From: Planctomycetales bacterium | Lineage (GTDB): Bacteria > Planctomycetota > Phycisphaerae > SM23-33 | Assembly (NCBI GenBank): GCA_030631125.1 | Contig: DAOVLS010000030.1 | Span: forward strand, 1 to 13,293 | Direction of reading: 5' to 3' | Length of the DNA: 13,293 nt | Part shown: piece by piece, positions 1 through 7,867 of the stretch | Layout of the letters: the number at the start of each line of letters is the position of its first letter | Numbering within the stretch: the stretch's first letter is position 1 | Made by a program: the position numbers and the translations under genes | The notes under the pieces: generated by a model | Told to the model about the DNA's origin: nothing | Databases searched by the model: none | Seen by the model: the letters and a program-made list of their open reading frames with translations, nothing else

Positions 1-3000
1 AGACCTTCAGCGGACCTGCTGGCAAGTTTGAACAGCGGCGTATTATATGAAGCGTACAAGGCGGGCGAGGAGCAGTTGGCGGCGAAAATCGCCGGTTTGC
101 GACGCGAGGCCTTGACGAAACCGGTCGTCTTCGTTGGCACGGGGACCTGCGGCCTGGGTGCAGGGGCGGGAAAGACGCTTGAGGCGATACGTGAGTATCT
201 ACAGCAGAAGAAGGTTGACGTGGACGTGGTCGAGGTCGGCTGCATCGGGCTGTGTTCGGCCGAGCCGATTGTGGATGTCCAGTTGCCCGGCAGGGCGCGT
301 ATAAGTTTCGGCGGCGTTACCGCCGAGAACGCCGCCGACCTGCTCGAAGCCGCATTATCGGGCCGGAGCGTTCCGTCGGAAATGGTGCTGGGGCAGTTTC
401 GCAACGGCCAGGCGGAGTCATGGGACGACGTTCCTTATCTGGACGAGCATCCGTTCCTTGCCCGTCAGCGTCGCGTGGTCCTGGCATCCAGCGGGATAAT
501 CAATCCGACCGACATAGACGAGTACATCGCGCGTGGCGGATATTCGGCTGCGGCCAAGGCGATGAAGACCATGACGCCCGCCGAAGTATGCGACCTGGTC
601 GAGTCCAGCGGTCTTCGAGGTCGTGGCGGTGGCGGGTTCCCGACCGGAAAGAAGTGGCGTTTCGCACTCAACACGCCGTCGGAGAAGAAGTACCTCATTT
701 GCAACGCCGACGAGGGCGACCCGGGCGCTTTTATGGACCGGGCAGTCGGCGAGAGCGACCCGCATCGGCTTATCGAAGGGATTTTAATCGCCGCGTACGC
801 AATCGGCGCTACCAAGGCCTACATCTATATCAGGGCGGAGTACCCCCTGGCGATAGAGCGCCTCGCCGAAGCCATTGCAAAGGCCGGCGAGTACGGACTC
901 ATCGGGCACAACATTCTCGGTAGCGGAAACAACCTGGAGATCGTAATCAAGCAAGGCGCCGGCGCGTTTGTCTGTGGCGAGGAGACGGCGCTGATTCATT
1001 CGATTGAAGGCAAGCGAGGCATGCCTCGCCCCAGGCCTCCGTTCCCCGCCGTCCAGGGGTTGTTCGACAAGCCGACGATTATTAACAACGTCGAGACGCT
1101 GTCTAACCTGTCGCTTATCCTCGAACGCGGGGCAGAGTGGTTCTCCTCGATGGGAACCGACGGCAGCAAGGGCACGAAGGTCTTTGCGCTTTCGGGCATG
1201 GTCAACCGAACAGGACTTGTCGAAGTTCCGATGGGCACAACGCTTCGGCAGGTTGTTTTCGACATCGGCGGGGGCATCCCCAACAACAAGCGCTGCAAGG
1301 CCGTTCAGATCGGCGGACCTTCGGGCGGATGCGTCCCCGAGGCGTATCGCGACATCGAAACCGACTACGAAGCGCTCAAGGAATTCGGCACTATTATGGG
1401 TTCCGGCGGCCTGGTCGTGGTGGACGAATCGACCTGCATGGTCGATTTCGCCAAGTTCTTCATGGAGTTCATCCAGTCCGAGAGTTGCGGAAAGTGCATC
1501 CCCTGCAGGGAAGGTACGAAGCGGATGCTCGAGATTCTCCAGGCCATTGTTTCGCCTCGTCGGACCGAAACCGACATAGACGCCCTTCTGCGTTTTCAGG
1601 GTATAATGCACCTTGAGAAACTTGCCGAGACGATTAAGGCCACCAGCCTCTGCGGGCTTGGACAGACGGCTCCGAACCCGGTGTTGAGCACGCTTCGCTG
1701 GTTCCGCGACGAGTACGAAGCCCATATTTTCGAGCGTAATTGTCCCGCCGGCGCTTGCGCCGAACTGGTGGGCGTCCCCTGCCAGAACAGTTGCCCGGTC
1801 AATACGGAGACCTGGCGATACGTAATCCACATCGCTCGCGGCGAGTACGCCCAGGCCTACCGTGTCATTCGACAGGCCAATCCTTTCCCGTCGGTTTGCG
1901 CCCGCGTATGCCACCATCCGTGCGAGCAGTCCTGCCGGGCCGGCTCGACCGGGGGCGAACCGATAGCCATCCGCGCGCTCAAGCGTTTCGTAGTGGATAA
2001 AATCGACCCGTCGGATTGTGCGCCGGAAATTACCCTTGCCGGAGCGGACGCCGCACGTATCGCGGTCATAGGCGCAGGACCTTCGGGACTGGCGGCGGCG
2101 CATTATCTTTCCCTGAAGGGACACAAAGTAACCATCTTCGAGCGCGAGTCGAAGCCCGGCGGGATGCTCATCTGTGCGATTCCCGAATATCGCCTGCCCA
2201 GAAATCTTATAGAAAAGGAGATAGACTCGCTGCTGAACGAGAATATCGATCTCAAGTGCAACAAGGCCCTGGGGCGGGACATCACAATCGACGGCCTGTT
2301 CGGCGACGGATACAAAGCGGTCTATCTGGCCACCGGCGCGCACCGGAGCAGGAAACTGTCGGTGCCCGGCGAGGATGCCGAGGGCGTCATCGCGGGTATC
2401 AAATTCCTCAAGGCCCATAATCTCGAAGGCGAGGTCTTGGCCAAAGGGCGGGTCGGCGTCGTCGGCGGCGGTAATTCGGCAATGGACGCCGCCCGCGTCG
2501 CCCTCCGGCAGGGAAACGCAGAAAACGTGGGCGTATTCTATCGTCGCACGCGGCGCGAGATGCCCGCATACGCCGAGGAGATCGAAGCCGGTCTGGCTGA
2601 AGGCGTTACAATCGAAGAACTGGTCGCCCCCGTTGCCCTGCACGTCGATAACGGAAGGCTTACCGGGGTGCGATTTATCCGCAATCGGCTCGGCGAGCCG
2701 GACTCGTCGGGACGGCGCAGGCCCGAACCCGTTGCCGGCTCGGAATTCGACGTGGAACTGGACACGCTGATTGTCGCCATCAGCGAGGAGCCTGAGACGG
2801 ACGGATTCGGCGACCTGGCCCTGACGAAATGGGGCACGCTGGCGACGAACGCCGAATCCTGCGCCACGGAGCGTTCGGGCGTGTTCGGCGGCGGCGATGC
2901 GGTCAACGGGCCTGGTACGGTAATCGAGGCAGTGGCTGCTGGAAAAGACGCCGCCGTGATGATCGACCGATACGTGGCGGGCAAATTGCTGAAAATACTA

Positions 3001-3213
3001 CCGAAACCCAAACTGCCCACCGTCTATATCGAGCCTGTGCAGATTCCCGAAGACGACGAGCAGGACCAGTTGCGCGTCGAGTCGCCGGAGTTACCGGCCG
3101 ATGAGCGCAAAGGCAACTTCGCCGAGGTCGAGTTGTGCATCAGCGAACAGGCGGCAATGTGCGAAGCGCGGCGATGTCTGCGATGCGACCTTGATTTCAC
3201 CCAGCCGGAATAA
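1..3213 (+). CDS. hydB: HydB/NuoF-type NADH-binding flavoprotein fused to NfnB/GltD-type NADPH oxidoreductase (5' end probably missing)
   Basis: Likely diaphorase subunit of a soluble bifurcating hydrogenase. Numbering from the TTG at 28: thioredoxin-like ferredoxin at about 30-115 (C41, C72, C76); NuoF core with the glycine-rich FMN/NADH loop at 195-206 (LRGRGGGGFPTG), the ADEGDPGAF motif near 227 and GAGAFVCGEETAL near 310; SLBB region about 390-450; 4Fe-4S site C487, C490, C493, C542. From about 585 it becomes NfnB/GltD-like: Cys-rich N-domain (C585, C589, C624, C628, C632, C636), FAD motif GAGPSG at 682, NADPH motif GGGNSA at 813 with YRRTRREMPA at 838, second FAD motif FGGGDA near 953 and a terminal RCLRCD motif. 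The usual two-ferredoxin tail of HydB is replaced by this module. The reading frame is open to base 1, the TTG has no Shine-Dalgarno, and the upstream residues (SADLLASL) look like the normal family N-terminus, so I treat it as partial. Domain calls are firm; the joint NAD/NADP role is inferred. Confidence 0.9.
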   Translation, partial: RPSADLLASLNSGVLYEAYKAGEEQLAAKIAGLRREALTKPVVFVGTGTCGLGAGAGKTLEAIREYLQQKKVDVDVVEVGCIGLCSAEPIVDVQLPGRARISFGGVTAENAADLLEAALSGRSVPSEMVLGQFRNGQAESWDDVPYLDEHPFLARQRRVVLASSGIINPTDIDEYIARGGYSAAAKAMKTMTPAEVCDLVESSGLRGRGGGGFPTGKKWRFALNTPSEKKYLICNADEGDPGAFMDRAVGESDPHRLIEGILIAAYAIGATKAYIYIRAEYPLAIERLAEAIAKAGEYGLIGHNILGSGNNLEIVIKQGAGAFVCGEETALIHSIEGKRGMPRPRPPFPAVQGLFDKPTIINNVETLSNLSLILERGAEWFSSMGTDGSKGTKVFALSGMVNRTGLVEVPMGTTLRQVVFDIGGGIPNNKRCKAVQIGGPSGGCVPEAYRDIETDYEALKEFGTIMGSGGLVVVDESTCMVDFAKFFMEFIQSESCGKCIPCREGTKRMLEILQAIVSPRRTETDIDALLRFQGIMHLEKLAETIKATSLCGLGQTAPNPVLSTLRWFRDEYEAHIFERNCPAGACAELVGVPCQNSCPVNTETWRYVIHIARGEYAQAYRVIRQANPFPSVCARVCHHPCEQSCRAGSTGGEPIAIRALKRFVVDKIDPSDCAPEITLAGADAARIAVIGAGPSGLAAAHYLSLKGHKVTIFERESKPGGMLICAIPEYRLPRNLIEKEIDSLLNENIDLKCNKALGRDITIDGLFGDGYKAVYLATGAHRSRKLSVPGEDAEGVIAGIKFLKAHNLEGEVLAKGRVGVVGGGNSAMDAARVALRQGNAENVGVFYRRTRREMPAYAEEIEAGLAEGVTIEELVAPVALHVDNGRLTGVRFIRNRLGEPDSSGRRRPEPVAGSEFDVELDTLIVAISEEPETDGFGDLALTKWGTLATNAESCATERSGVFGGGDAVNGPGTVIEAVAAGKDAAVMIDRYVAGKLLKILPKPKLPTVYIEPVQIPEDDEQDQLRVESPELPADERKGNFAEVELCISEQAAMCEARRCLRCDLDFTQPE

Positions 3214-3254
3214 CCTTACAAAAAAGCATTACGTGATAAAACAGAGGTGTTCGC

Positions 3255-4979
3255 ATGATTACATTGGAAGTCGATGGCAGGACGATTGAAGCCGACGCGG
3301 GCGAGACGATCCTCACCGCCTTGAAACGCGAAGGTATTCACATTCCCACGCTGTGCCACATGGAGGGCCTGCCTCCAAGCGGCGCTTGCCGGATATGCGT
3401 TGTCGAGGTCGATGGCTCACCCAACCTGACGCCGTCGTGCTCTTATCCGGTGGCAGAGGGTATGAAAATCAGGACCAGCACTCCCAGGGTGCTTGAGGCC
3501 CGCAAAACGATCGTCAGATTGCTGTTGAGCAATCACCCCGACGATTGCCTCTACTGCTCGCGCAACGGCAAGTGCGACCTCCAGAAACTGGCGCAGGATT
3601 TGGGTATCCGCCGCCGGCTCTACCACGGTAAGAAGACCAGCAGGCCTATGGATGTTTCAAGTCCGGCGATTATCCGCGACCCGGAAAAGTGCATACTCTG
3701 CGGCCGGTGCGTTCGGATGTGCGAAGAGGTACAGGGCGTTTCGGCCATTGATTTCATCGGTCGGGGCAGCAGCGCGTTTATCGGAACGGCCTTCGACGAA
3801 GGGCTTAACGTCTCGTCGTGCATTAATTGTGGTCAGTGCATCCTGGTCTGCCCGACGGGCGCGTTGAGCGAACGGTCGTACCTGAACGAGGTAATCGCCG
3901 CGCTGGCCGACCCGGACAAAATGGTGGTCGTCCAGCACGCTCCGGCGGTGTCGGTCACGCTGGCCGAAGAGTTCGACGTCAAGGCCGGTAAAGACGTGGA
4001 CGGACAGATGGTCGCGGCATTGAGGCGCGTGGGATTCGACCGCGTGTTCGACACGTCGTTCTCTGCGGACCTGACGATTATGGAAGAGGCGTCCGAACTG
4101 GCCCAGCGAATCAAGACCGGCGGCGTGCTTCCGATGATGACAAGTTGCTCACCGGGCTGGATTAAGTTCTTCGAGCAGTTTTATCCCAGCCTTATCCCCA
4201 ACGTTTCTACCTGCAAGAGTCCGCAGCAGATGATGGGCGCGCTGATTAAGAGTTTCTTCGCCGAGCGAGAGGGTCTTGACCCGTCGAAGATCGTCAGCGT
4301 CTCGATCATGCCGTGTACAGCCAAGAAGTTCGAGTGTACGCGTCCCGAGATGGCGCCGAATAATATCCCGGACGTTGACTACGTGTTGACCACGCGCGAA
4401 CTGGGCCAGTTGCTCCACATGTTCGGCGTGGACCTCGCCTCGATGCACGACGAGGAAGCCGACACGCCGTTCGGTGAACGATCGACCGCCGGGAAGATAT
4501 TCGGCGCAAGCGGCGGCGTGATGGAAGCGGCGGTGCGAACGGCGCATTACCTGCTGACGGGAAAGGAACTTCCCGACCTGAAAATCCAGCCGCTTCGGGG
4601 ACTCAAGGGCGCTAAGGAATTACATTTCGAGGTTGACGGTCTGAAAGTCGGCGCTGCGGTCGTCAGCGGTATGGGAAATGCCAGGGTACTTCTGGACCAG
4701 GTGTGCGAGGGGCGCGACGACCTGCAATTTATCGAGATAATGACCTGCCCGGGCGGGTGCATCAACGGCGGCGGCCAACCGTTAGGCGCCGATCTGGACG
4801 CCGTGCGGGCGAGAATGAAAATGCTCTACAAGATCGACCGCGAAGAGGATGTTCGCGTCAGCCATAAGAATAAATGGATAACTCGCCTGTATGACGAGTT
4901 CCTCGGGCAACCGCTGGGCGAATTAAGCCATCGCCTGCTGCATACACACTACAGCAAGCGCGACGATCTGCTCCAATAG
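3255..4979 (+). CDS. hydA: [FeFe]-hydrogenase catalytic subunit HydA
   Basis: Cytoplasmic hydrogenase of 574 residues that interconverts protons and H2 at an H-cluster, of the NAD-linked, multi-subunit (group A) kind. Electron-entry domains in order: 2Fe-2S ferredoxin (C34, C45, C48, C62), His-ligated 4Fe-4S site (H94, C98, C101, C107), two 4Fe-4S ferredoxin sites (C146, C149, C152, C156 and C189, C192, C195, C199). The H-domain carries L1 TSCSPGW at 296-302, L2 MPCTAKKFE at 352-360 (C354) and L3 EIMTCPGGCINGGGQP at 494-509 (C498, C502). The C-terminus ends in the small-subunit-like helix with the LLHTHY motif. The ATG has an AGAGG about seven bases upstream and lies 41 bases after the HydB fusion, its expected partner. 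Odd point: the second Cys of the usual TSCCPGW is Ser299. The family assignment is very secure. Confidence 0.96.
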   Translation: MITLEVDGRTIEADAGETILTALKREGIHIPTLCHMEGLPPSGACRICVVEVDGSPNLTPSCSYPVAEGMKIRTSTPRVLEARKTIVRLLLSNHPDDCLYCSRNGKCDLQKLAQDLGIRRRLYHGKKTSRPMDVSSPAIIRDPEKCILCGRCVRMCEEVQGVSAIDFIGRGSSAFIGTAFDEGLNVSSCINCGQCILVCPTGALSERSYLNEVIAALADPDKMVVVQHAPAVSVTLAEEFDVKAGKDVDGQMVAALRRVGFDRVFDTSFSADLTIMEEASELAQRIKTGGVLPMMTSCSPGWIKFFEQFYPSLIPNVSTCKSPQQMMGALIKSFFAEREGLDPSKIVSVSIMPCTAKKFECTRPEMAPNNIPDVDYVLTTRELGQLLHMFGVDLASMHDEEADTPFGERSTAGKIFGASGGVMEAAVRTAHYLLTGKELPDLKIQPLRGLKGAKELHFEVDGLKVGAAVVSGMGNARVLLDQVCEGRDDLQFIEIMTCPGGCINGGGQPLGADLDAVRARMKMLYKIDREEDVRVSHKNKWITRLYDEFLGQPLGELSHRLLHTHYSKRDDLLQ

Positions 4980-5021
4980 CCTCACCGCGACGATAAAAAC
5001 ATCTATTAATAAGGATTTGAA

Positions 5022-5456
5022 ATGAGCACAAACAAGAAAGTGCTGGTAGTTGATGACGATCCGGACACCGTCGAACTGCTTACCGCTGTGCTGAACGCCG
5101 AAGGTTACGAGGTAGTTTCCGCCTACGGACAGGAAGAGGCAGAGGAGGTGCTGCTGACGGTCAGGCCCGACCTGGTGATCCTCGACCTGATGATGGAGCA
5201 GACGGATTCGGGGTTTGTGCTCGCCCATTCCCTGAAGAAACTTTATCCTGATACGCCGGTAATCCTCTTGTCGTCCGTTACCGCCGTTACGCGAATGTCG
5301 TTCGATGCGCAGTCGCCGGAGGCGAAATCATGGCTGAAGATGGACCGCGTACTGGACAAACCTGTCCGCCCTGAGCAGTTGAAAGCGGAAGTTCGTCGGT
5401 TGCTGAAGGAGGGGCCTCGCGCAGAAGCGCAGGCCGGCGCCACCGACGGCAAGTGA
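5022..5456 (+). CDS. Single-domain response regulator (receiver only), first of two
   Basis: A 144-residue CheY-like receiver with no output domain. Acidic pocket D11/D12, phospho-acceptor D55 (VILDLMM), switch Ser at 84, and conserved K113-P114. Between the switch residue and the Lys there are 28 intervening residues, some six or seven more than in CheY, including W104-L105; the second regulator at 7484 has the same W-L-x7-K-P-V arrangement, so the two are paralogues of one subtype. The C-terminal tail (about 130-144) is Ala/Gly-rich and probably disordered. AAGGA at 5011-5015 gives a good ribosome site. It sits between hydA and the H-cluster sensor kinase, so it is the obvious candidate phosphorylation target of that kinase (inference). 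Without an output domain it may act by protein contact or as a phosphorelay intermediate. Confidence 0.9.
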   Translation: MSTNKKVLVVDDDPDTVELLTAVLNAEGYEVVSAYGQEEAEEVLLTVRPDLVILDLMMEQTDSGFVLAHSLKKLYPDTPVILLSSVTAVTRMSFDAQSPEAKSWLKMDRVLDKPVRPEQLKAEVRRLLKEGPRAEAQAGATDGK

Positions 5457-5458
5457 GG
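5455..5458 (+). promoter_or_regulatory. Ribosome binding site deciding the start of the sensor kinase
   Basis: GAGG overlapping the stop codon of the upstream regulator, six bases before the ATG at 5465. An in-frame GTG at 5453 overlaps that stop codon too but has no Shine-Dalgarno-like sequence before it, so the ATG is preferred. The arrangement suggests translational coupling. Confidence 0.6.
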
Positions 5459-5464
5459 CGAATC

Positions 5465-7462
5465 ATGCGGCCTGAGGGTCTGGTCAAAACGATTACCGAA
5501 CACTGCCGCGTGTGCTACACGTGCGTGCGGGAGTGCCCCGCCAAGGCGATTCGCATCAGCGATGGTCAGGCAGAGGTCATTCCCGAAAGGTGCATCGGTT
5601 GCGGTAACTGCGTGCGTGTTTGCAGTCAGAACGCCAAGGAGGTTCTGGACACCACCGGCCTGGTGCGGGCGCTTCTGGAAGGCCCGGACAGGGTCGCCGC
5701 GTGCGTAGCGCCGAGTTTCCCTGCCGAATTTACCGATTGCGACTGGAAGGAACTCGTCGGAATGATCCGCGCGATGGGTTTCGACATCGTCGCCGAGGTC
5801 GGTTTCGGCGCTGACCTGGTCGCCCGCAGGTATCGCAAACTCCTTACCGAGACGAACGGCGAACACTTCATCGCCACAAGTTGCCCGGCGATAGTCTCTT
5901 ACGTGGAGCGTTATTTCCCCGAGCTGGTTGACCAACTCGCCCCGATCGTCTCGCCTATGGTCGCCGGCGCCCGGGCGCTTCACCGGATGCACGGCGACGA
6001 CCTGAAGATTGTGTTCGTAGGCCCGTGCATCGCCAAAAAAGGTGAGGCCGACAACAAAAACCTCCCGAACGAAGTAGAAACGGCCATTACTTTTGTCGAG
6101 TTGCGCAGGATGTTTTCCGAGTCAGGCATTACCTCCGGTGCTGTCGAAGAGTCTGATTTCGATCCGCCGCACGCCGGGACGGGCGGATTGTTCTCCATCA
6201 GCAGGGGATTGCTCCAGGCCGCCGACATTGACGAGGACTTGATTGTCGGCGAGGTTGTAACGGCCGATGGACGAACCAATTTCGTCGCGGCAATCAAGGA
6301 ATTCCAGAGCGGCGCCATCGACGCGAAGTTGCTTGAAGTGCTTTGCTGCAACGGGTGCATCATGGGCGCCGGCATGAGCACGGATGCCCCTTTGTTCAGT
6401 CGCCGCAGCCAGGTCAGCCGGTACGTCCGCGAGCGGCTCGCCGGAACGGATGAGGACCTCGGCCCGGACCGCCTCGCCGAATTCGACGACCTGGACCTGA
6501 CGCGGAGTTATACGCCAAGCGACCAGCGACTCGCGGTGCCTTTCGAAGAAGAAATCCACCAGATAATGGCCCGGATGGGTAAGTTCAAGCCGGAAGACGA
6601 ACTGAACTGCGGCGCATGCGGATACGACACCTGTCGCGAGCACGCCGTAGCGATCTTCAAAGGTCTCGCCGAAAACGAGATGTGCCTGCCCAATACGATA
6701 GATCGCCTTCGCAGCACGATCGAGGAATTGGCCAAATCCAACAAGGACCTCGCCGACGTGCAGGAAGCGCTGATGCAGTCGGAGAAACTCGCCAGCATGG
6801 GTCAACTGGCCGCCGGTATCGCACACGAAGTCAACAACCCCCTCGGCGACGTGCTGATGTACGCACACCTGCTGCTGGATGAGTGCGAAGAAAACTCGAT
6901 GCTGCGCGAAGACCTGTCGATGATTACCGAACAGGCGGACCGGTGCAAGAAGATCGTATCAGGACTGTTGCATTTCGCCAGGCAGAACAAGGTGATACCG
7001 CACGCGGTGGACCTGCGGAAACTGATCGAGCGGAGCGTCAAGGCCGTCAATGTCCCGAAGAACATCAAGGTGACCGTTACGAACGATCTGAAAGAACCGA
7101 TCGTCGAACTTGACCCCGACCAGTTTATGCAGGTGCTGACGAACCTGATAAGCAACTCCGTCTCGGCGATGCCCGACGGGGGCGCGCTGAAAATTACCAC
7201 TACCGATGAGGAAAACAGGGTAAAATTGGCTGTCTCCGATACCGGCGTGGGTATCCTGCCCGAGAACATCAAAAAGATATTCGATCCGTTCTTCACGACC
7301 AAGCAGATAGGAAAAGGCACCGGTCTCGGCCTGGCGGTAACTTACGGGATAGTCAAGATGCACCGAGGCGATATCAGCGTCGAGTCAAACGCAGACCGTC
7401 AGGCCGGTCCGACGGGAACGACCTTCACGGTTTCGCTGCCTCGACAGGGACAGCAGGAATAA
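5465..7462 (+). CDS. Histidine kinase with H-cluster (sensory [FeFe]-hydrogenase-like) sensor domain
   Basis: A 665-residue protein with no membrane segment. Order of domains: two 4Fe-4S ferredoxin sites (C14, C17, C20, C24; C43, C46, C49, C53); an iron-hydrogenase large-subunit-type domain at about 77-320 with TSCPA (C140), GPCIAKKGE (C188) and LCCNGC (C294, C295, C298); a CO-dehydrogenase/RnfB-like 4Fe-4S module at 378-412 (C382, C385, C390, C407); a short coiled coil; a HisKA domain with H454 in AHEVNNPL; and an ATPase domain with N560/N564, DTGVGI at 592 and GKGTGLGL at 617. Four Cys suitable for an H-cluster remain, while the proton-relay Cys position is Ser139 and the Trp after L1 is absent, as expected for sensory group C-like proteins rather than turnover enzymes. 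Most such proteins I know of carry a PAS domain; none is evident here. Sensing of H2 or redox state and passing phosphate to neighbouring receivers is inferred from architecture and place in the operon. Confidence 0.9.
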   Translation: MRPEGLVKTITEHCRVCYTCVRECPAKAIRISDGQAEVIPERCIGCGNCVRVCSQNAKEVLDTTGLVRALLEGPDRVAACVAPSFPAEFTDCDWKELVGMIRAMGFDIVAEVGFGADLVARRYRKLLTETNGEHFIATSCPAIVSYVERYFPELVDQLAPIVSPMVAGARALHRMHGDDLKIVFVGPCIAKKGEADNKNLPNEVETAITFVELRRMFSESGITSGAVEESDFDPPHAGTGGLFSISRGLLQAADIDEDLIVGEVVTADGRTNFVAAIKEFQSGAIDAKLLEVLCCNGCIMGAGMSTDAPLFSRRSQVSRYVRERLAGTDEDLGPDRLAEFDDLDLTRSYTPSDQRLAVPFEEEIHQIMARMGKFKPEDELNCGACGYDTCREHAVAIFKGLAENEMCLPNTIDRLRSTIEELAKSNKDLADVQEALMQSEKLASMGQLAAGIAHEVNNPLGDVLMYAHLLLDECEENSMLREDLSMITEQADRCKKIVSGLLHFARQNKVIPHAVDLRKLIERSVKAVNVPKNIKVTVTNDLKEPIVELDPDQFMQVLTNLISNSVSAMPDGGALKITTTDEENRVKLAVSDTGVGILPENIKKIFDPFFTTKQIGKGTGLGLAVTYGIVKMHRGDISVESNADRQAGPTGTTFTVSLPRQGQQE

Positions 7463-7483
7463 CTCCATATAAGGAGCGGTACG

Positions 7484-7867
7484 ATGGCGAAGGTGTTACT
7501 GGTTGACGACGACGTTGATTTTGTCGAGATGAACAAGGCCGTACTGACCGAGAAAGGCTTCGAAGTGTCGGCGGTTTATAGTGCAGCCGAGGCCCGCGAG
7601 CAACTCAAAGACGTCGTACCCGACCTGATCGTTCTGGACGTCATGATGGAGACAGGTCTGGCTGGGTTCGACCTGGCAAGGGAGATTAACCAGCAGCATC
7701 CCGACCTGCCTATCCTCATGCTCACCGGCATACGAGAGGCGAAAGACCTGCACTTCGGCTTCGAACCGGACGAGACCTGGCTTCCGGTTACGACGTTCCT
7801 GGAAAAGCCCGTGGACCCGACCGATCTGGCTGGCCGAATAGAGGAAATGCTCAAGGATCGACCATGA
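7484..7867 (+). CDS. Single-domain response regulator (receiver only), second of two
   Basis: A 127-residue receiver: D8-D9-D10 acidic pocket, phospho-acceptor D52 (VLDVMM), switch T81, K108-P109. It shares with the regulator at 5022 an enlarged loop before the last strand, with W99-L100 placed nine residues ahead of the Lys in both, and similar MMExxxxGF sequence after the phospho-Asp. AGGAG about eight bases upstream of the ATG supports the start. It begins 21 bases after the H-cluster kinase and overlaps the next gene by four bases, so it is probably co-translated with both kinases. No output domain is present, so it is a candidate intermediate of a phosphorelay or a protein-interaction switch; which kinase uses it cannot be told from sequence. 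Confidence 0.9.
   Translation: MAKVLLVDDDVDFVEMNKAVLTEKGFEVSAVYSAAEAREQLKDVVPDLIVLDVMMETGLAGFDLAREINQQHPDLPILMLTGIREAKDLHFGFEPDETWLPVTTFLEKPVDPTDLAGRIEEMLKDRP

Noticed and set aside
784..2643. Long minus-strand open frame opposite the HydB fusion
   Set aside because: It lies wholly inside a gene with unambiguous motifs in the forward frame, shows no recognisable domain, and is explained by codon bias in GC-rich DNA.
3255..4979. HydA as a non-hydrogenase relative that lost its H-cluster
   Set aside because: Although L1 has Ser in place of the second Cys, three ligand Cys, the full L2 and L3 motifs and the complete HydEFG maturation set in the same operon favour a real H-cluster enzyme.
5453..5464. 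GTG at 5453 as start of the H-cluster kinase
   Set aside because: No Shine-Dalgarno before it, whereas the ATG at 5465 has GAGG six bases upstream; the difference is only four residues.
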